Shown piece after piece: positions 1-10,200 of a stretch of DNA of 64,000 nucleotides. Below the pieces are notes generated by a model, which was not told the origin of the DNA, did no database searches, and saw nothing but the letters and a program-made list of their open reading frames with translations. The stretch comes from Eopsaltria australis (taxonomy: Eukaryota > Chordata > Aves > Passeriformes > Petroicidae). Within the stretch, counting starts at the first letter, position 1. The number at the start of each line of letters is the position of its first letter. The position numbers and the translations under genes were made by a program. Where the stretch lies: the NCBI GenBank assembly GCA_034509425.1, contig JAVTVJ010000143.1, positions 2,791,001 to 2,855,000 of the forward strand. The letters run 5' to 3'.

Positions 1-555
1 TTAGGGAAGTGATCATTCCACTGTGCTTGGCACAAGTGAGGCCGCACCTCAAGCCCTGTGTCCAGTTCTGAGCCCCTCGCTTCAATGCAGATATTGAGGT
101 GCTGGAGCATGTCCAGAGAACAGCAATGGAGCTGGGGAAGGGTCTGGAGCACAAGTCTTATGAGGAGCAGCTGAGGGAGCTGGGGATGTTTATCCTGGAG
201 AAAAGTAGGCTCAGTGTGTGTGACCTTACTTCTCTCTATAAGCACCTGAAAGGATGTTGTAGCAAGGCAGGGGTTGGCCTCTTCTCCCAGGCAATTAGCA
301 ACAGGACAAGAGGACATAGCCTCAGGGAAGGTTCATCTTATACATCAGGAAGAATTTCTTCACAGAAAGGGTGATTAGACATTGGAATGGGCTGCCCAGG
401 GCAGTGGTGGAGTCACTGTTCCTGGAGGTGTTTAAGGAAAGGCTGGACGTGGCACTTAGTGCCATGGTCTGGTTGACAGGGTGGTGTTTGGTCACAGGTT
501 GGACTGAATGGCCTTGGAGGTGTTTCCCAATCTGAATGGCTCTGTGCTTCTGTGA
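1..555 (+). mobile_element. CR1 LINE, 3' portion, sense orientation
   Basis: The stretch reads as the last part of a chicken-repeat-1 element: the end of the reverse transcriptase ORF and 3' region, with the familiar wording 'ggtctggagcacaagtcttatgaggag' abbreviated here to its key words (geometry: RT tail to about 240, then 'gtgattagacattggaatgg', 'gggctgcccaggg'). It ends near 555 in the degenerate 3' terminus (gctctgtgcttctgtg). The left end lies outside the window. It is a dead 5'-truncated copy. The call rests on recalled family wording; a repeat-library search would fix subfamily and exact borders. Confidence 0.85.
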
Positions 556-1078
556 AATACCTCTACTCCATATGTGGATCAGCTTCTTGCACACTGGGTG
601 ACAGAACCCACTTCTGGGACAGCACACTGAGGCAAGGCTCTCCACAGGAGGGACAGGGCTGCTCTCCTGTGCTGGGAGGCTGGGAGGTGGTAATCCTGGG
701 GCAATGTCTCGCCGTGGGGTTGTGGGAGTCACCGCCTGTCCTTGGTTCGCTTGATTTCCTGCGTTAGGGAAATGAATAGAAATAAAATGTTAACACTGTG
801 CTCAAACTCATTGGACCCAAACAAACCAGGGGTGCTGGTTCAGCAGCAGGGCTATGTGTGTGCCGTGGCTGTCCCTGCCTTGCCATGGGGATCTCTGGGG
901 GTGCCCCAGAGATCCCCGGTGTGGTGAGGCTTCTGTGGTAGCTCAGGTGCTCTCAGAAAAGAACCAGGCTGACAGTGTTATAACTGAGCCAGTGCTGGGA
1001 GCAGCAGTCAGTGGTTACTGTTTACTACCTGCAGGAAGAGAATTTTCCCTCAGTGCCACGTGCAGCTTGCATCCACAG
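556..1078. other. Unique spacer between two CR1 copies
   Basis: No gene or recognised repeat was seen. Short open frames exist but have no family resemblance and no supporting splice sites. Confidence 0.5.
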
Positions 1079-1362
1079 TCACAGAATCAATTAGGTTGGG
1101 AAAGACTTCTGAGGTCATCGAGTCCCACCTATGACCAAACACCACCCTGTCAACCAGACCATGGCACTAAGTGCCACGTCCAGTCTGTCCTTCAGTGAGA
1201 CCTCCTGTCTCATTCCAATGCCTGACCACCCTTTCTGTGAAGAAATTCTTCCTAATGTCCAGTCTGAACCTGGACATCAGCTGGAGAGCTTGTCCTCTTG
1301 TCCCGTCACTTGTTGCCTGGGAGAGGAGGCTGACCCCCACCTGGCCACAACCTCCTTTCAGG
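1079..1362 (-). mobile_element. CR1 LINE, 3' portion, antisense orientation
   Basis: The block begins with the antisense CR1 terminus (acagaatcaattaggttggg), runs through the complement of the same 3' region seen at the left edge (shared segment around 'ggcactaagtgcc') and stops near 1362, where the sequence becomes GC-rich and unique. It is the same subfamily style as the 1-555 copy but inverted. Confidence 0.85.
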
Positions 1363-1399
1363 GCAGCCCCAGCCCCGCGCCCTCCTGGGCTCGCAGCCC

Positions 1400-1880
1400 C
1401 GCTCCATTTCTCTCCTGGATTTCTACGGAATGAGCACAATTCCAGGCTGCCCGTGCCTCCTGCTCCTTCGGAGCTCAGGGGAACCGCACCGGCACCGGCT
1501 GCGGTGCCGTGGCCGTGTCGGGAAAATCTCCTTTCGTGCCCTTGCTGCAGCAGCAGGACTCTTGTATGTGGTTCCCTACAGCATCCCGCCCCATCTCCCG
1601 CTGCCTCTGGCACCTCCCCCGACCCGTCCCGTCCCGTCCCGTCCCGCCCCGGATCGCGGCGCAGCTCCCGAGAACTTTTCAGGAAGTGGCGGGCAGAGCC
1701 TGCCCAGCCCGGCCCTGTGGCTGCTGAGTGCCCGGGGCCGGTGCGGAAGGGTGAGACAAGCGGGGCCGTGCGCGGCCGGGCCCGGGCCGCGGCTGCAGCT
1801 GCTGCCGGGGCCTGGGCAGTGGGCGTGGGGTGACGGGGCCAGGGGCACAGCGTGCTGCGGACAGCCCGGGCCCGGCTCTG
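1400..1880. promoter_or_regulatory. CpG-rich island, candidate PIDD1 promoter / non-coding first exon
   Basis: GC content and CpG density rise sharply here compared with both flanks. The island includes a short cccgt pentanucleotide run near 1623-1650. A good splice donor (ggaagg|gtgaga, exon end 1750) could close a non-coding first exon that splices to the PIDD1 exon with an acceptor at 3834-3835. In human, PIDD1 and RPLP2 share a head-to-head promoter, so this island could also serve a divergent gene lying to the left. No RPLP2 coding exon was found in the window. The island is seen directly; its assignment to PIDD1 is inference. Confidence 0.45.
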
Positions 1881-1918
1881 TGTGCCCATGTGAAGGGGTG
1901 GGTGCCCATGAGTGGGGG

Positions 1919-2705
1919 TGTGTGTCCGTGTGCGAGGCTGTGTGTCCATGTGCGGGGCTGTGTGTCCATGTGCGAGGTTGTGTGTCCGTGTGCGGGGCTG
2001 TGTGTCCATGTGCAGGGCTGTGTGTCCATGTGCAGGGCTGTGTGTCCATGTGCAGGGCTGTGTGTCCATGTGCAGGGCTGTGTGTCCATGTGCAGGGCTG
2101 TGTGTCCGTGTGCAGGGCTGTGTGTCCGTGTGCGGGCTGTGTGTCCATGTGTGTGTCCATGTGCAGGGCTGTGTGTCATGTGCGAGGCTGTGTGTCCATG
2201 TGTGTGTCCGTGTGCGGGGCTGTGTGTCCATGTGCAGGGCTGTGTGTCCATGCACGAGGCTGTGTGTCCATGTGCAGGGCTGTGTGTCCATGCACGAGGC
2301 TGTGTGTCCATGTGCAGGGGCTGTGTGTGTGTGTGTCCATGTGCAGGGCTGTGTGTCCGTGTGCGAGGCTGTGTGTCCGTGTGCAGGGCTGTGTGTCCGT
2401 GTGCAGGGCTGTGTGTCCATGTGCGGGCTGTGTGTCCATGTGCAGGGCTGTGTGTCCATGCACGAGGCTGTGTGTCCATGTGCGGGGCTGTGTGTCCGTG
2501 TGCGAGGCTGTGTGTCCGTGTGCGGGGCTGTGTGTCCGTGTGCAGGGCTGTGTGTCCATGTGCAGGGCTGTGTGTCCGTGTGCGGGGCTGTGTGTCCGTG
2601 TGCAGGGCTGTGTGTCCGTGTGCAGGGCTGTGTGTCCATGTGCAGGGCTGTGTGTCCGTGTGCGGGGCTGTGTGTCCGTGTGCAGGGCTGTGTGTCCATG
2701 TGCTG
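1919..2705. repeat. Minisatellite, about 39 copies of a 20-bp unit
   Basis: The main unit is TGTGTCCATGTGCAGGGCTG (20 bp). Copies vary mainly at CATG/CGTG and at CAGGG/CGGGG/CGAGG. A third variant carrying 'catgcacgagg' appears near 2250, 2290 and 2460. Phase slips and shortened copies occur at about 2126-2165, 2178-2215 and 2318-2340. Few stop codons arise in any frame because the unit contains none, so long meaningless open frames cross the array on both strands. It lies between the CpG island and PIDD1 exon 1, so it would be intronic or promoter-proximal. Confidence 0.95.
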
Positions 2706-3835
2706 GTGTGTGTTTCAGAGTGTCAGTGCCACCACACGTCTGTCCGTGTCTGTTACCCCTGAGGCCACCTCTGTGGCCTCCGGAGCTGCCTCTGGTTCCT
2801 TCACCACTGACAGCTTTATAAAGCTGTAGCAGATGGACTTTTTTCTTACATGTCTGTGAGGGGGCTGTGCACGTTGTGCACAATGTGTTTGTAAGAAATG
2901 CTCACTTTTATACTAAAGCAGTAGTTTCACTTTTATCCCATTGGCACTCAGTTTCACAAACCAGATTAAACGAGGACCCAGCACAGTTTGTGAGCTGCCT
3001 CCAGGCTCTGCTTCTTGTTCTTCTTGTCCTTACATTTCTGTTCTTTCAGGGTGAGGCATTCCTGCTCTTTCAGGGGTTGATGCCTCCCCCAGACTGTGCC
3101 TTGGGAACACCAGTGCTGCCATGTCCCACAGGCTAACAGTAAGAGCACTGCTCCTCAGGGTGTTGCTGGGGCAATTAGCTTGTTTCTGCTGGCCTTGGAT
3201 GTTGAGCCAAGTTTGTTCTAATTCTGCATCACTCAGAAGAAACTTCTATTTACCAATTCGATCCATGGCAGGGTTTACAAAGAGCTCCTGATATTCACAC
3301 CATGAGCTAGTTTAATGGCCAAGCTCAGAAGGTGTTGCTCCTGCACCACAGACGTGCCTTTTCTAGCCCTGGCCATGGCCCTGACACATTTTCTCTGCTG
3401 CCCTTTGTCCACTTGCTTTTATCCCATTGACACTTGGTTTCACAACTGGGTTCGATGAGGGCCTGTCACAGTCTGTGAGCCACCTTTGGGCTCTGCTTCT
3501 GGCTCAGCTCTCCCTGCCCCAATTTTCTTCTCCTACTTGTAAAACTTCCTACTAAGACACCTTGAAATCTGCATTAGGTATAGGCATTTATATATTTTAA
3601 ATTTAATATTGGTCTTTATTCTTACGGTGCATAATTGCTCCATTCCCTGTTGAGATGTTGGCTGGAAAAATTCAGAGGTTTTTCTCTAGAGGAGAAATTT
3701 CTGTGCTCTTTGCCTCCAGAGCTTTCAGTAACATGCATGTAATCTTCTCTACCATCTTGCTGTGATTATGAACTGTTTCCAGCCACTCTCGACTGGGGCA
3801 GGAGGCCTTTATCATGCACCTGTGTTCTCTTTCAG
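2706..3835. other. Non-coding DNA upstream of PIDD1 exon 1 (likely 5' intron)
   Basis: No coding exon was recognised. The stretch contains a diverged duplicated block (2930-3020 and 3416-3506). It ends in a pyrimidine-rich tract and AG (tgttctctttcag, AG at 3834-3835), a plausible acceptor for the exon that carries the PIDD1 start codon. Confidence 0.5.
2930..3506 (+). repeat. Diverged direct duplication of about 90 bp (2930-3020 and 3416-3506)
   Basis: Both blocks open with cttttatcccattg and run in parallel through 'tttcacaa', 'gagg', 'cacag', 'tgtgagc' and 'ggctctgcttct'. They are clearly related but carry many substitutions, so the duplication is old. The blocks are about 486 bp apart. 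I do not recognise the element. Confidence 0.75.
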
Positions 3836-3932
3836 AGCCATCTTTCCTCCTCTCCTTGTCCCAGCTGCCTCGTGGTGCTGCCAGTGCCTGCCTGCCTGGC
3901 AAGTCAGAGCATGCCTGGACCCCGTGGATGAG

Positions 3933-4206
3933 ATGCAGAAGATGGCAGAGCGGCTGGGGCTCAGGGATGAGTGCGGGGAGGGGACTGCAGGGGCTGCTGC
4001 CCTCGCTGGCTCCTGCCTTGCGGACAACAGACTGAACCTGGATGTTTATCCCGACGGCTGCCGCCGTTTCCTCCAGCTGTTCAAGGAGCAACGGGGAGAG
4101 GTGGTCCAGGTCGAGTTCCTCCGGCTCAGCAGCAACGATTGCCTCCTTGACAGCACACTGGGCAGCCTTCCTCATCTGAAGCTCCTGAAATCCCTGGTGC
4201 TTAAAG
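3933..4206 (+). CDS. PIDD1: PIDD1 coding exon 1
   Basis: Encodes residues 1-91, ending LKSLVLKG across the junction. The conserved core is NRLNLDVYP...VEFLRLSS, which matches the N-terminus of vertebrate PIDD1 before the LRRs. The first ATG is at 3933 and a second, in stronger context, at 3942. The frame stays open upstream to 3762, so an upstream coding extension is not excluded. Donor is gtaaat, phase 1. Confidence 0.9.
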
Positions 4207-7200
4207 GTAAATTCCTGGGCCCATCACCATCCAACTTTTCTAGGCTCAGATTTTTTGTTAATTCTTCTCTCCACATCTGCAGGACAAACTGCCCTTGGAA
4301 ATGTTTTGTTCCAGTGCCCCTTACCTCAGCTTCGGCTCAGCTGTGCTCAGAGTTGAATGCAGATTTCAACAAGATACAGCCTCTAGATTCTTATTTCCTC
4401 CCTTTGTTTCTACAGCTGCCTGGGGACCGGGTTTTTTGTAGTCTGGTTGAGTTGATGCTGCAGCATTTTCTGTAGCCATTCTCTAGAAGAGCATTTTTTG
4501 CAGTTACACAAGAAGAGGGAAATTGAAAGGTGTTTGGTAAATGTTCAGCCCCTCTTTCATTTTTGGAAGTATAATAAGCTGTCTTTGCTGTGTTTCTGTC
4601 TGAATCAATCCATGCTTAATCCTTGCTTACTGTCAGTGACCGTAGGTTTAGCAGAGTTCAAGACAGAACAGAAGAGGCTGCTCAACATTTTATCTAAAGT
4701 AGGACACAGGGTGTGCGTGTAATTTGGCAAAGTGTAATAACTGTTAGAGCTATAAATATTAGATCATTCTTTGACTGTCTCATTTATTTATTGTGGGAGG
4801 ATCTCAATACAATTTGTGTAATTTCTGTGTCAGACTAAATCATTTGCTCTTTTGGAGGTAAACTTTAAAAATAAAAGAGAAAAAAGGGGGAGTTTGGGGG
4901 CAGAATTCAGGGTTCTAGATGAAAACTGGAAAGTCTGAGGTTTGTTTCTATATCTGTCACAAATTTCTCATGTGAATAGTTTCCTGTTTAGTAAGGTGGC
5001 AATAACAGCAGTATCTTTTATCAGTCTTGTTTTGTGAGATGTACACTCACCCTGAGCATCCTGAAGTGCAATGAAGTAGTTCATAAGATCTTAGGTACAA
5101 AGTGCAAGGTGCCTGTTAGTTTGGTTGTTCTCATTTTGTACCATTATGCAGCATAAAAAAATGTATGGTGCCCTCTGCTGTATAGGGATATAAATAGAAA
5201 ACAGTGGAGAGGGAGTGTGAAACAGTGAACAAGTGGAAAAGTTTAGAAGTTTCCTTTTGTTTGCTCAAGTTATTTTCCAGGGGTGCAGCCCTTCTCCAAT
5301 CTGAGTGTACAAGCTGGGGTAAGGAACTTTCATTCTTCCCTCTCTGTGCTGTTTGCCCTACAAAATACTGAATTACCTACTTTTTCCCCACATTTTCACT
5401 GGTTTCCTCACGTGTGCCCTCCAGTCTTGCAAGGGCAGATCTCGGTCCTCAGGGCTGCGTGCTTCTCAACAGCACAGATAAAGCCTTGAGGACAAGGACT
5501 ATTTCCTTGATCCGTAAAGTGTTGTGTGTTGGTCAGTGGTAGTGAGGAAGAAGTGGGGAAGGAGAGAGAGGCTTGGAGGTATATGGGTCACCCTGCTGAA
5601 GGGTGGTTAATGTGTGGGTGGCCTAGTTCATTCTGAGCTTTGACTCCAGATGTGTTTAGCAGAGCTGTACTGGTTCACTGTGGCATCTCCTGATTTCATA
5701 ACAGCTCTTCACTGTTGCACCCCTTTCACTGATCAGAAAACTGAGGCATGGAGCAGAAAACTCATTTCTCTGAGTACTTTGTGATCAGTAACTCCCCATC
5801 TTGTGGACCTCTGTGCTAAGGAGTCTCACATGAAGTTGGTGAGCTCTCCTGGTAGCTTACTGACCTCTTCCTCCACTTCCCTCCACCCAGGTGGCCATGC
5901 TAGGGATGAGTTTGGTTCCTATCAGCGTGGTTCCCTGACAAGCTTGCCACCAGACTTTGGGAACCTCAAGTGTCTCACCCACTTGGATCTCAGCTTCAAT
6001 AGACTCTCCACCTTGCCAAGCTGCATTCTCCACCTCTCCAGCCTCCGTATGCTCCTGGTGAACCACAACAGACTGGTGACACTTCCCAAGGACTTCGGCT
6101 GTCTGAGCAAACTGACTTTCTTCTCTGCGATGAAAAATCAGCTGAAAGACTTACCTCAGAGCATTGGGGAGCTGTCAATGCTGCAGGATCTGGATCTCTC
6201 AGAAAATGCTTTGGAATCACTCCCTGAAGAAGTTGGGAATCTGCTCAACTGCACAGAGCTGGATGTCTCTGGGAATCGCTTATTGAGCATTCCAGACTCC
6301 CTAGGTATGTCTTTTATTGGGGAAGAGAAGGACATGGGCTTGCCAAGCTTCTGGTACAGCCTAGGACCTCTGAGATCCTTGGTCTCCATCCCCAGAGTTG
6401 TTAGCATAAACCATGTTATATTGGAGCCAAATGGAAGGGGCATCCAGAAGGATCATGCTTGGTTTAGTCAGTGCCTTTGAGCATTAACAACTCTCTGGAC
6501 CACACTTTCTGTTTCTGTGAATCAGCATCACTGCTGAGATTTCAATACCATTTACAGTGACTGAGGATCTGGCCTGGCTGGTTTTGGGTAGCATCTGGGA
6601 CTGGTGACAGAAGAGCTGAGTTTGGATGGGATGCAAATCTGGGCTTGAAGTCACACTGTTCAGTGTGGACAAGTCCACAGAATCTGGCTCTGACTTCTGC
6701 TGCCCAGCTTCCTGGGTCCTGTATTACTTTGTGACCGAGGTTTTTGATGCTGTTACGGAAGTAACATCTTACTTGTAGCTGGAAAGCAGAGGACAGAGGA
6801 GGCTGAGTTGCCTCTCCACTAATTCCTTGCTCTCCTTTATTTTGTGAGCTAAAGAGATGTTAGGCTTTTGTGCTTTTCTCTCATTATGTATGTGTTTACA
6901 GGGGCTGAGGAGAGAGGGAGGGTTAGAGCTGATATGCAATGCAATTAACAGCACGGATGGGGGGTTGCTTCTTGTTCCAACCTGCAGCCAATTTGAAGTC
7001 TCTGCGTCGGCTGCATCTCCACAGCAATCTCCTGGTGACAGTCCCTGCCTCACTTGCCAGCCTGCCTAACTTGTCCAGACTTGATCTGCAGAACAACTGC
7101 CTCCGTGCCATCCCTGCTGAGATCCAGGCCTTGCCATTCGTGCACGTCCGCGGCAATCCCTTGGGAGAAACTGAACCATCCCCACAGGCTGGTAATTGCA

Positions 7201-10200
7201 AGGTTTCTGCTGTTGTGTGTTCTGCCCAGCTGTTCCCTCACTCAGCCCAGCATGGTGTAGATGGGTTTGGATTAGAAACGACAAGCAGGGGGGAGTCAGA
7301 TCAGTGTTTATTTGTCTGGAATAATTATTAAGTTCTAAGGATGCAGACAGTAGTAGTTATGTTTTTATGAGGCCTATCCCAGTCTGAAGGGCTCAGTGGT
7401 CCCTGGAATTGGGCTTTCTTGCTAGGGTTTTACAGAGGAAGTGAAAATGGGATTCACAGGAAATGGACCAGGAGAGGGTCCTAAAGAGGTCCAGCCTTTT
7501 TAGCAGAGGTGAGCACCAGTTCCTGGACTTGCTGCATGGCCCTAAGGCTGTGGTGGCTCATGCTAGAACCTCAAAGAGCAGCAAGGGGTCATTCTACTGT
7601 GCAGTTACCCTCTGCTTTCCTGAGGTTCACAAGCTGCAGAGCAGCTGCTCTTTGTCCAAGAGGAAGGTGATGAATGAGCAGGAATCTTACCAGGGCTTCC
7701 CAATGGTGTTCATGTTCACAAGAGCAAGCACTGATTCTCAGAGGTAGCCCCAGGCAATCAAACATGTCTCTGAGAGCTGCAGGGGTGGTAGACTGAAACA
7801 TTTTCTAATTCCCTCTGCTTCTGAGTTCCCCTGGGGGAGAGCCAGCATTTTCAGACCTTGAGGCCTCTTGCCATCCTCTTGCTGCAGTGTGTTCTGGAGC
7901 CTGCTGCAGTGTGACCAGGATTCCATTAGCGACTTCTGTCAGATTAGGATTAAGCCAAAACTGTTCAGCCTTTCTTGTCTACCTTGGTTTAAGTAACCTC
8001 TATCTTCTTCTCCTACCCAAATCTTCTTATTGCCACAGATGAATCCAGTATCCAGCTACAAAGACTCTTCCTTGCATCCAGAGAGGGCAGGTAAGCCCTC
8101 TCTTACTAAGAACTTACATTACTGTGGTGTGAAAAGGTCCCAGACAAGGTGCATGGTGGGTATAGCAGGAATGTGTAGGAGCCCACAGCCTCTGTAGGCC
8201 AGTTAAACACAAGTATGAAATTCTTCTGTTGATTTTTGGAGGGCTGAAGTCACTGCACAGTGTCATACATTCATGCATTTCTTCTGGAAGCTTTACAGTC
8301 ACCTCTAAAGGCTGCAGAGTGGTCCTGGCCTGTGGCATCCATTTCTATTTTCCTCCGGGGGCTGCCTCTGATCCTCTGCAGATCTACTTCCGATTCCTCA
8401 CGCCAGATCCTCAGTGGGTAAAGCTGAGACACCACGATGTCCTGCTGAGTAGAGTCCTGGAGCTGCAGCCTCATGGGGTCCAATTCAAGCAGGTGAGGAT
8501 ACACCCAGCTCACCTCCTGATGAATCTGCCTTTGCAGTAGCTCAGTAGAGTCTTCTCAGAGAGTCTTGTGGGACCTGTGGGACAGTTAGCCCCATCCCTG
8601 CTGCTTTTAAGTAGCTGCAGGACTGTCTCTCAAAGAAGCCCTGCTGCAGAGAATCAGAAGGGACACAGCCAGCTTCCCTGATGCTGTGCTGGCCTGGCAC
8701 CTTTGCCTTCCCCACTGCTCCTGATTAAGCTGAGCTGTAACCTTTCTCACTCACAACCCCCCTGCTCTACCAGAGGTTAAGTCCAACATCTGGCCATAGC
8801 CTGAAAGGAGAATGGTTTGCATCCTTCTCGAAAAGTCTCATTGTGTGGTTTGCATTCAAAGTGGAGAGTAGTCACACCACCTACCAGCCCCATCACCACC
8901 TACCAGCCCCATCACCTACAGCTGACAGCAGTTCACTGCAAAAGTTGCTTTGCCCTTTGTGCGCAGAAGCTGCTGAACTTTTCCTGCCGTCACCGTCCAC
9001 AGCAGACCTGACATTTCCTGTCACCTCCCTGGAGACTGCATGGCAGAGCAGGTTCTTTGATTCTCTGCATACAGGCCACGCTCTGCCCTCCCTCTTCTTG
9101 TCTGCATAGGAAGCCACAGAGCAGAGCTGGGCTTGGTTTTATCCTTTCAATTGGTGTCTCACAGAAATGCTTTTTTGCCAGGAGGTGCAGATCTCGATGC
9201 CATTTATCCTCCCTCAAACCCCTCACCAGCATGAGGTGGTAGTTCGGACCTTCAGTGAGCAGGGCTGGAGTGATCTGAAAACGAGTGTGGAGTGGGACAG
9301 AAAATCAGAGGTGAGCAGATTGAAATTACCGGTGACACACTTCCTGTTCCCCTCTTTGGCTGTGCCCAGCCAAGGTGTGAACCCATTTGAAACATATAAT
9401 GAGCTGTGTTTTGACCAGCTGCTATAAAATGTATTGGATTTAAGCTCCAGGTTTCCTCTCGAAGGTGTGTCTCCTGAAATTGATGAGTTACAGCCTGCCA
9501 TGCTTCATCCCTGTCTAGTACTTTCTTCTGCTTGGCTGGTGCTCATTTTCCTGCCTTTATGGTATTAAGTTTTATGCCTGTATGTTTTCTTCTTTGTCTT
9601 CTGTTACAGAACTGTGTGGCCCACTGTCGTGTCCTTCACTTCTCTTGGTTCCTTGTTGTGTCTCGACTTGTGCAAAATGAATGCAAAGTGCCAGCAGAGG
9701 GGACATTGCTCTTCTCCAGTGTGAATCCAGACATCAAAGTGACCTTCCCTCCTGGAGTCACCAGAGAGCTTCGTAATGTCAAGATGCAGGTATGCATGCT
9801 TTGAAAAGCAAGCTTTGGTGAACTCTGGTGCAGCTGTTGTCTCATGCCCAGTAGAAAACCGAACAGAGATGTCTGCCCTAGGGTAATTAATGTCTAGACA
9901 TGGTTGCTTCATGGGCTGACCCATCTCAGATCACCTTCTCTCTTAACTTCCCCGCCTGCAGCATGGGCCATGCTCCATGCTGCCCTGTGTGGGAAAGGGA
10001 TCTCCAGCACATCAGTGGGTAGCTGCTATGAAGGGAACAAAAGAAGATTTTGCCTCTTTTTTCCTTGCAAAACTGAGTCTAGCAAAACAGCTCAGTGAGA
10101 ATTGGGGTGGTGGGGGAATCCAGTGTGGATCTAATTCTAAAATCACCCCACTAAAATTAGTTGTTCTGTAGAGCTGCTGGATGCTCTTGTAATACCTTTA

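Noticed and set aside
1919..2705. CRISPR-like array
   Set aside because: Units are contiguous without unique spacers, and the host is a vertebrate. It is a minisatellite.
1167..2829. Long open frames (up to 510 codons) of Thr/His- or Cys/Val-rich repeats on both strands
   Set aside because: They are by-products of the stop-free 20-bp minisatellite. The peptide changes as the unit shifts frame, and there is no splice or family support.
3762..4475. 237-codon open frame over PIDD1 exon 1
   Set aside because: Only 3933-4206 resembles PIDD1. The tail reads into intron 1 past a clear donor.
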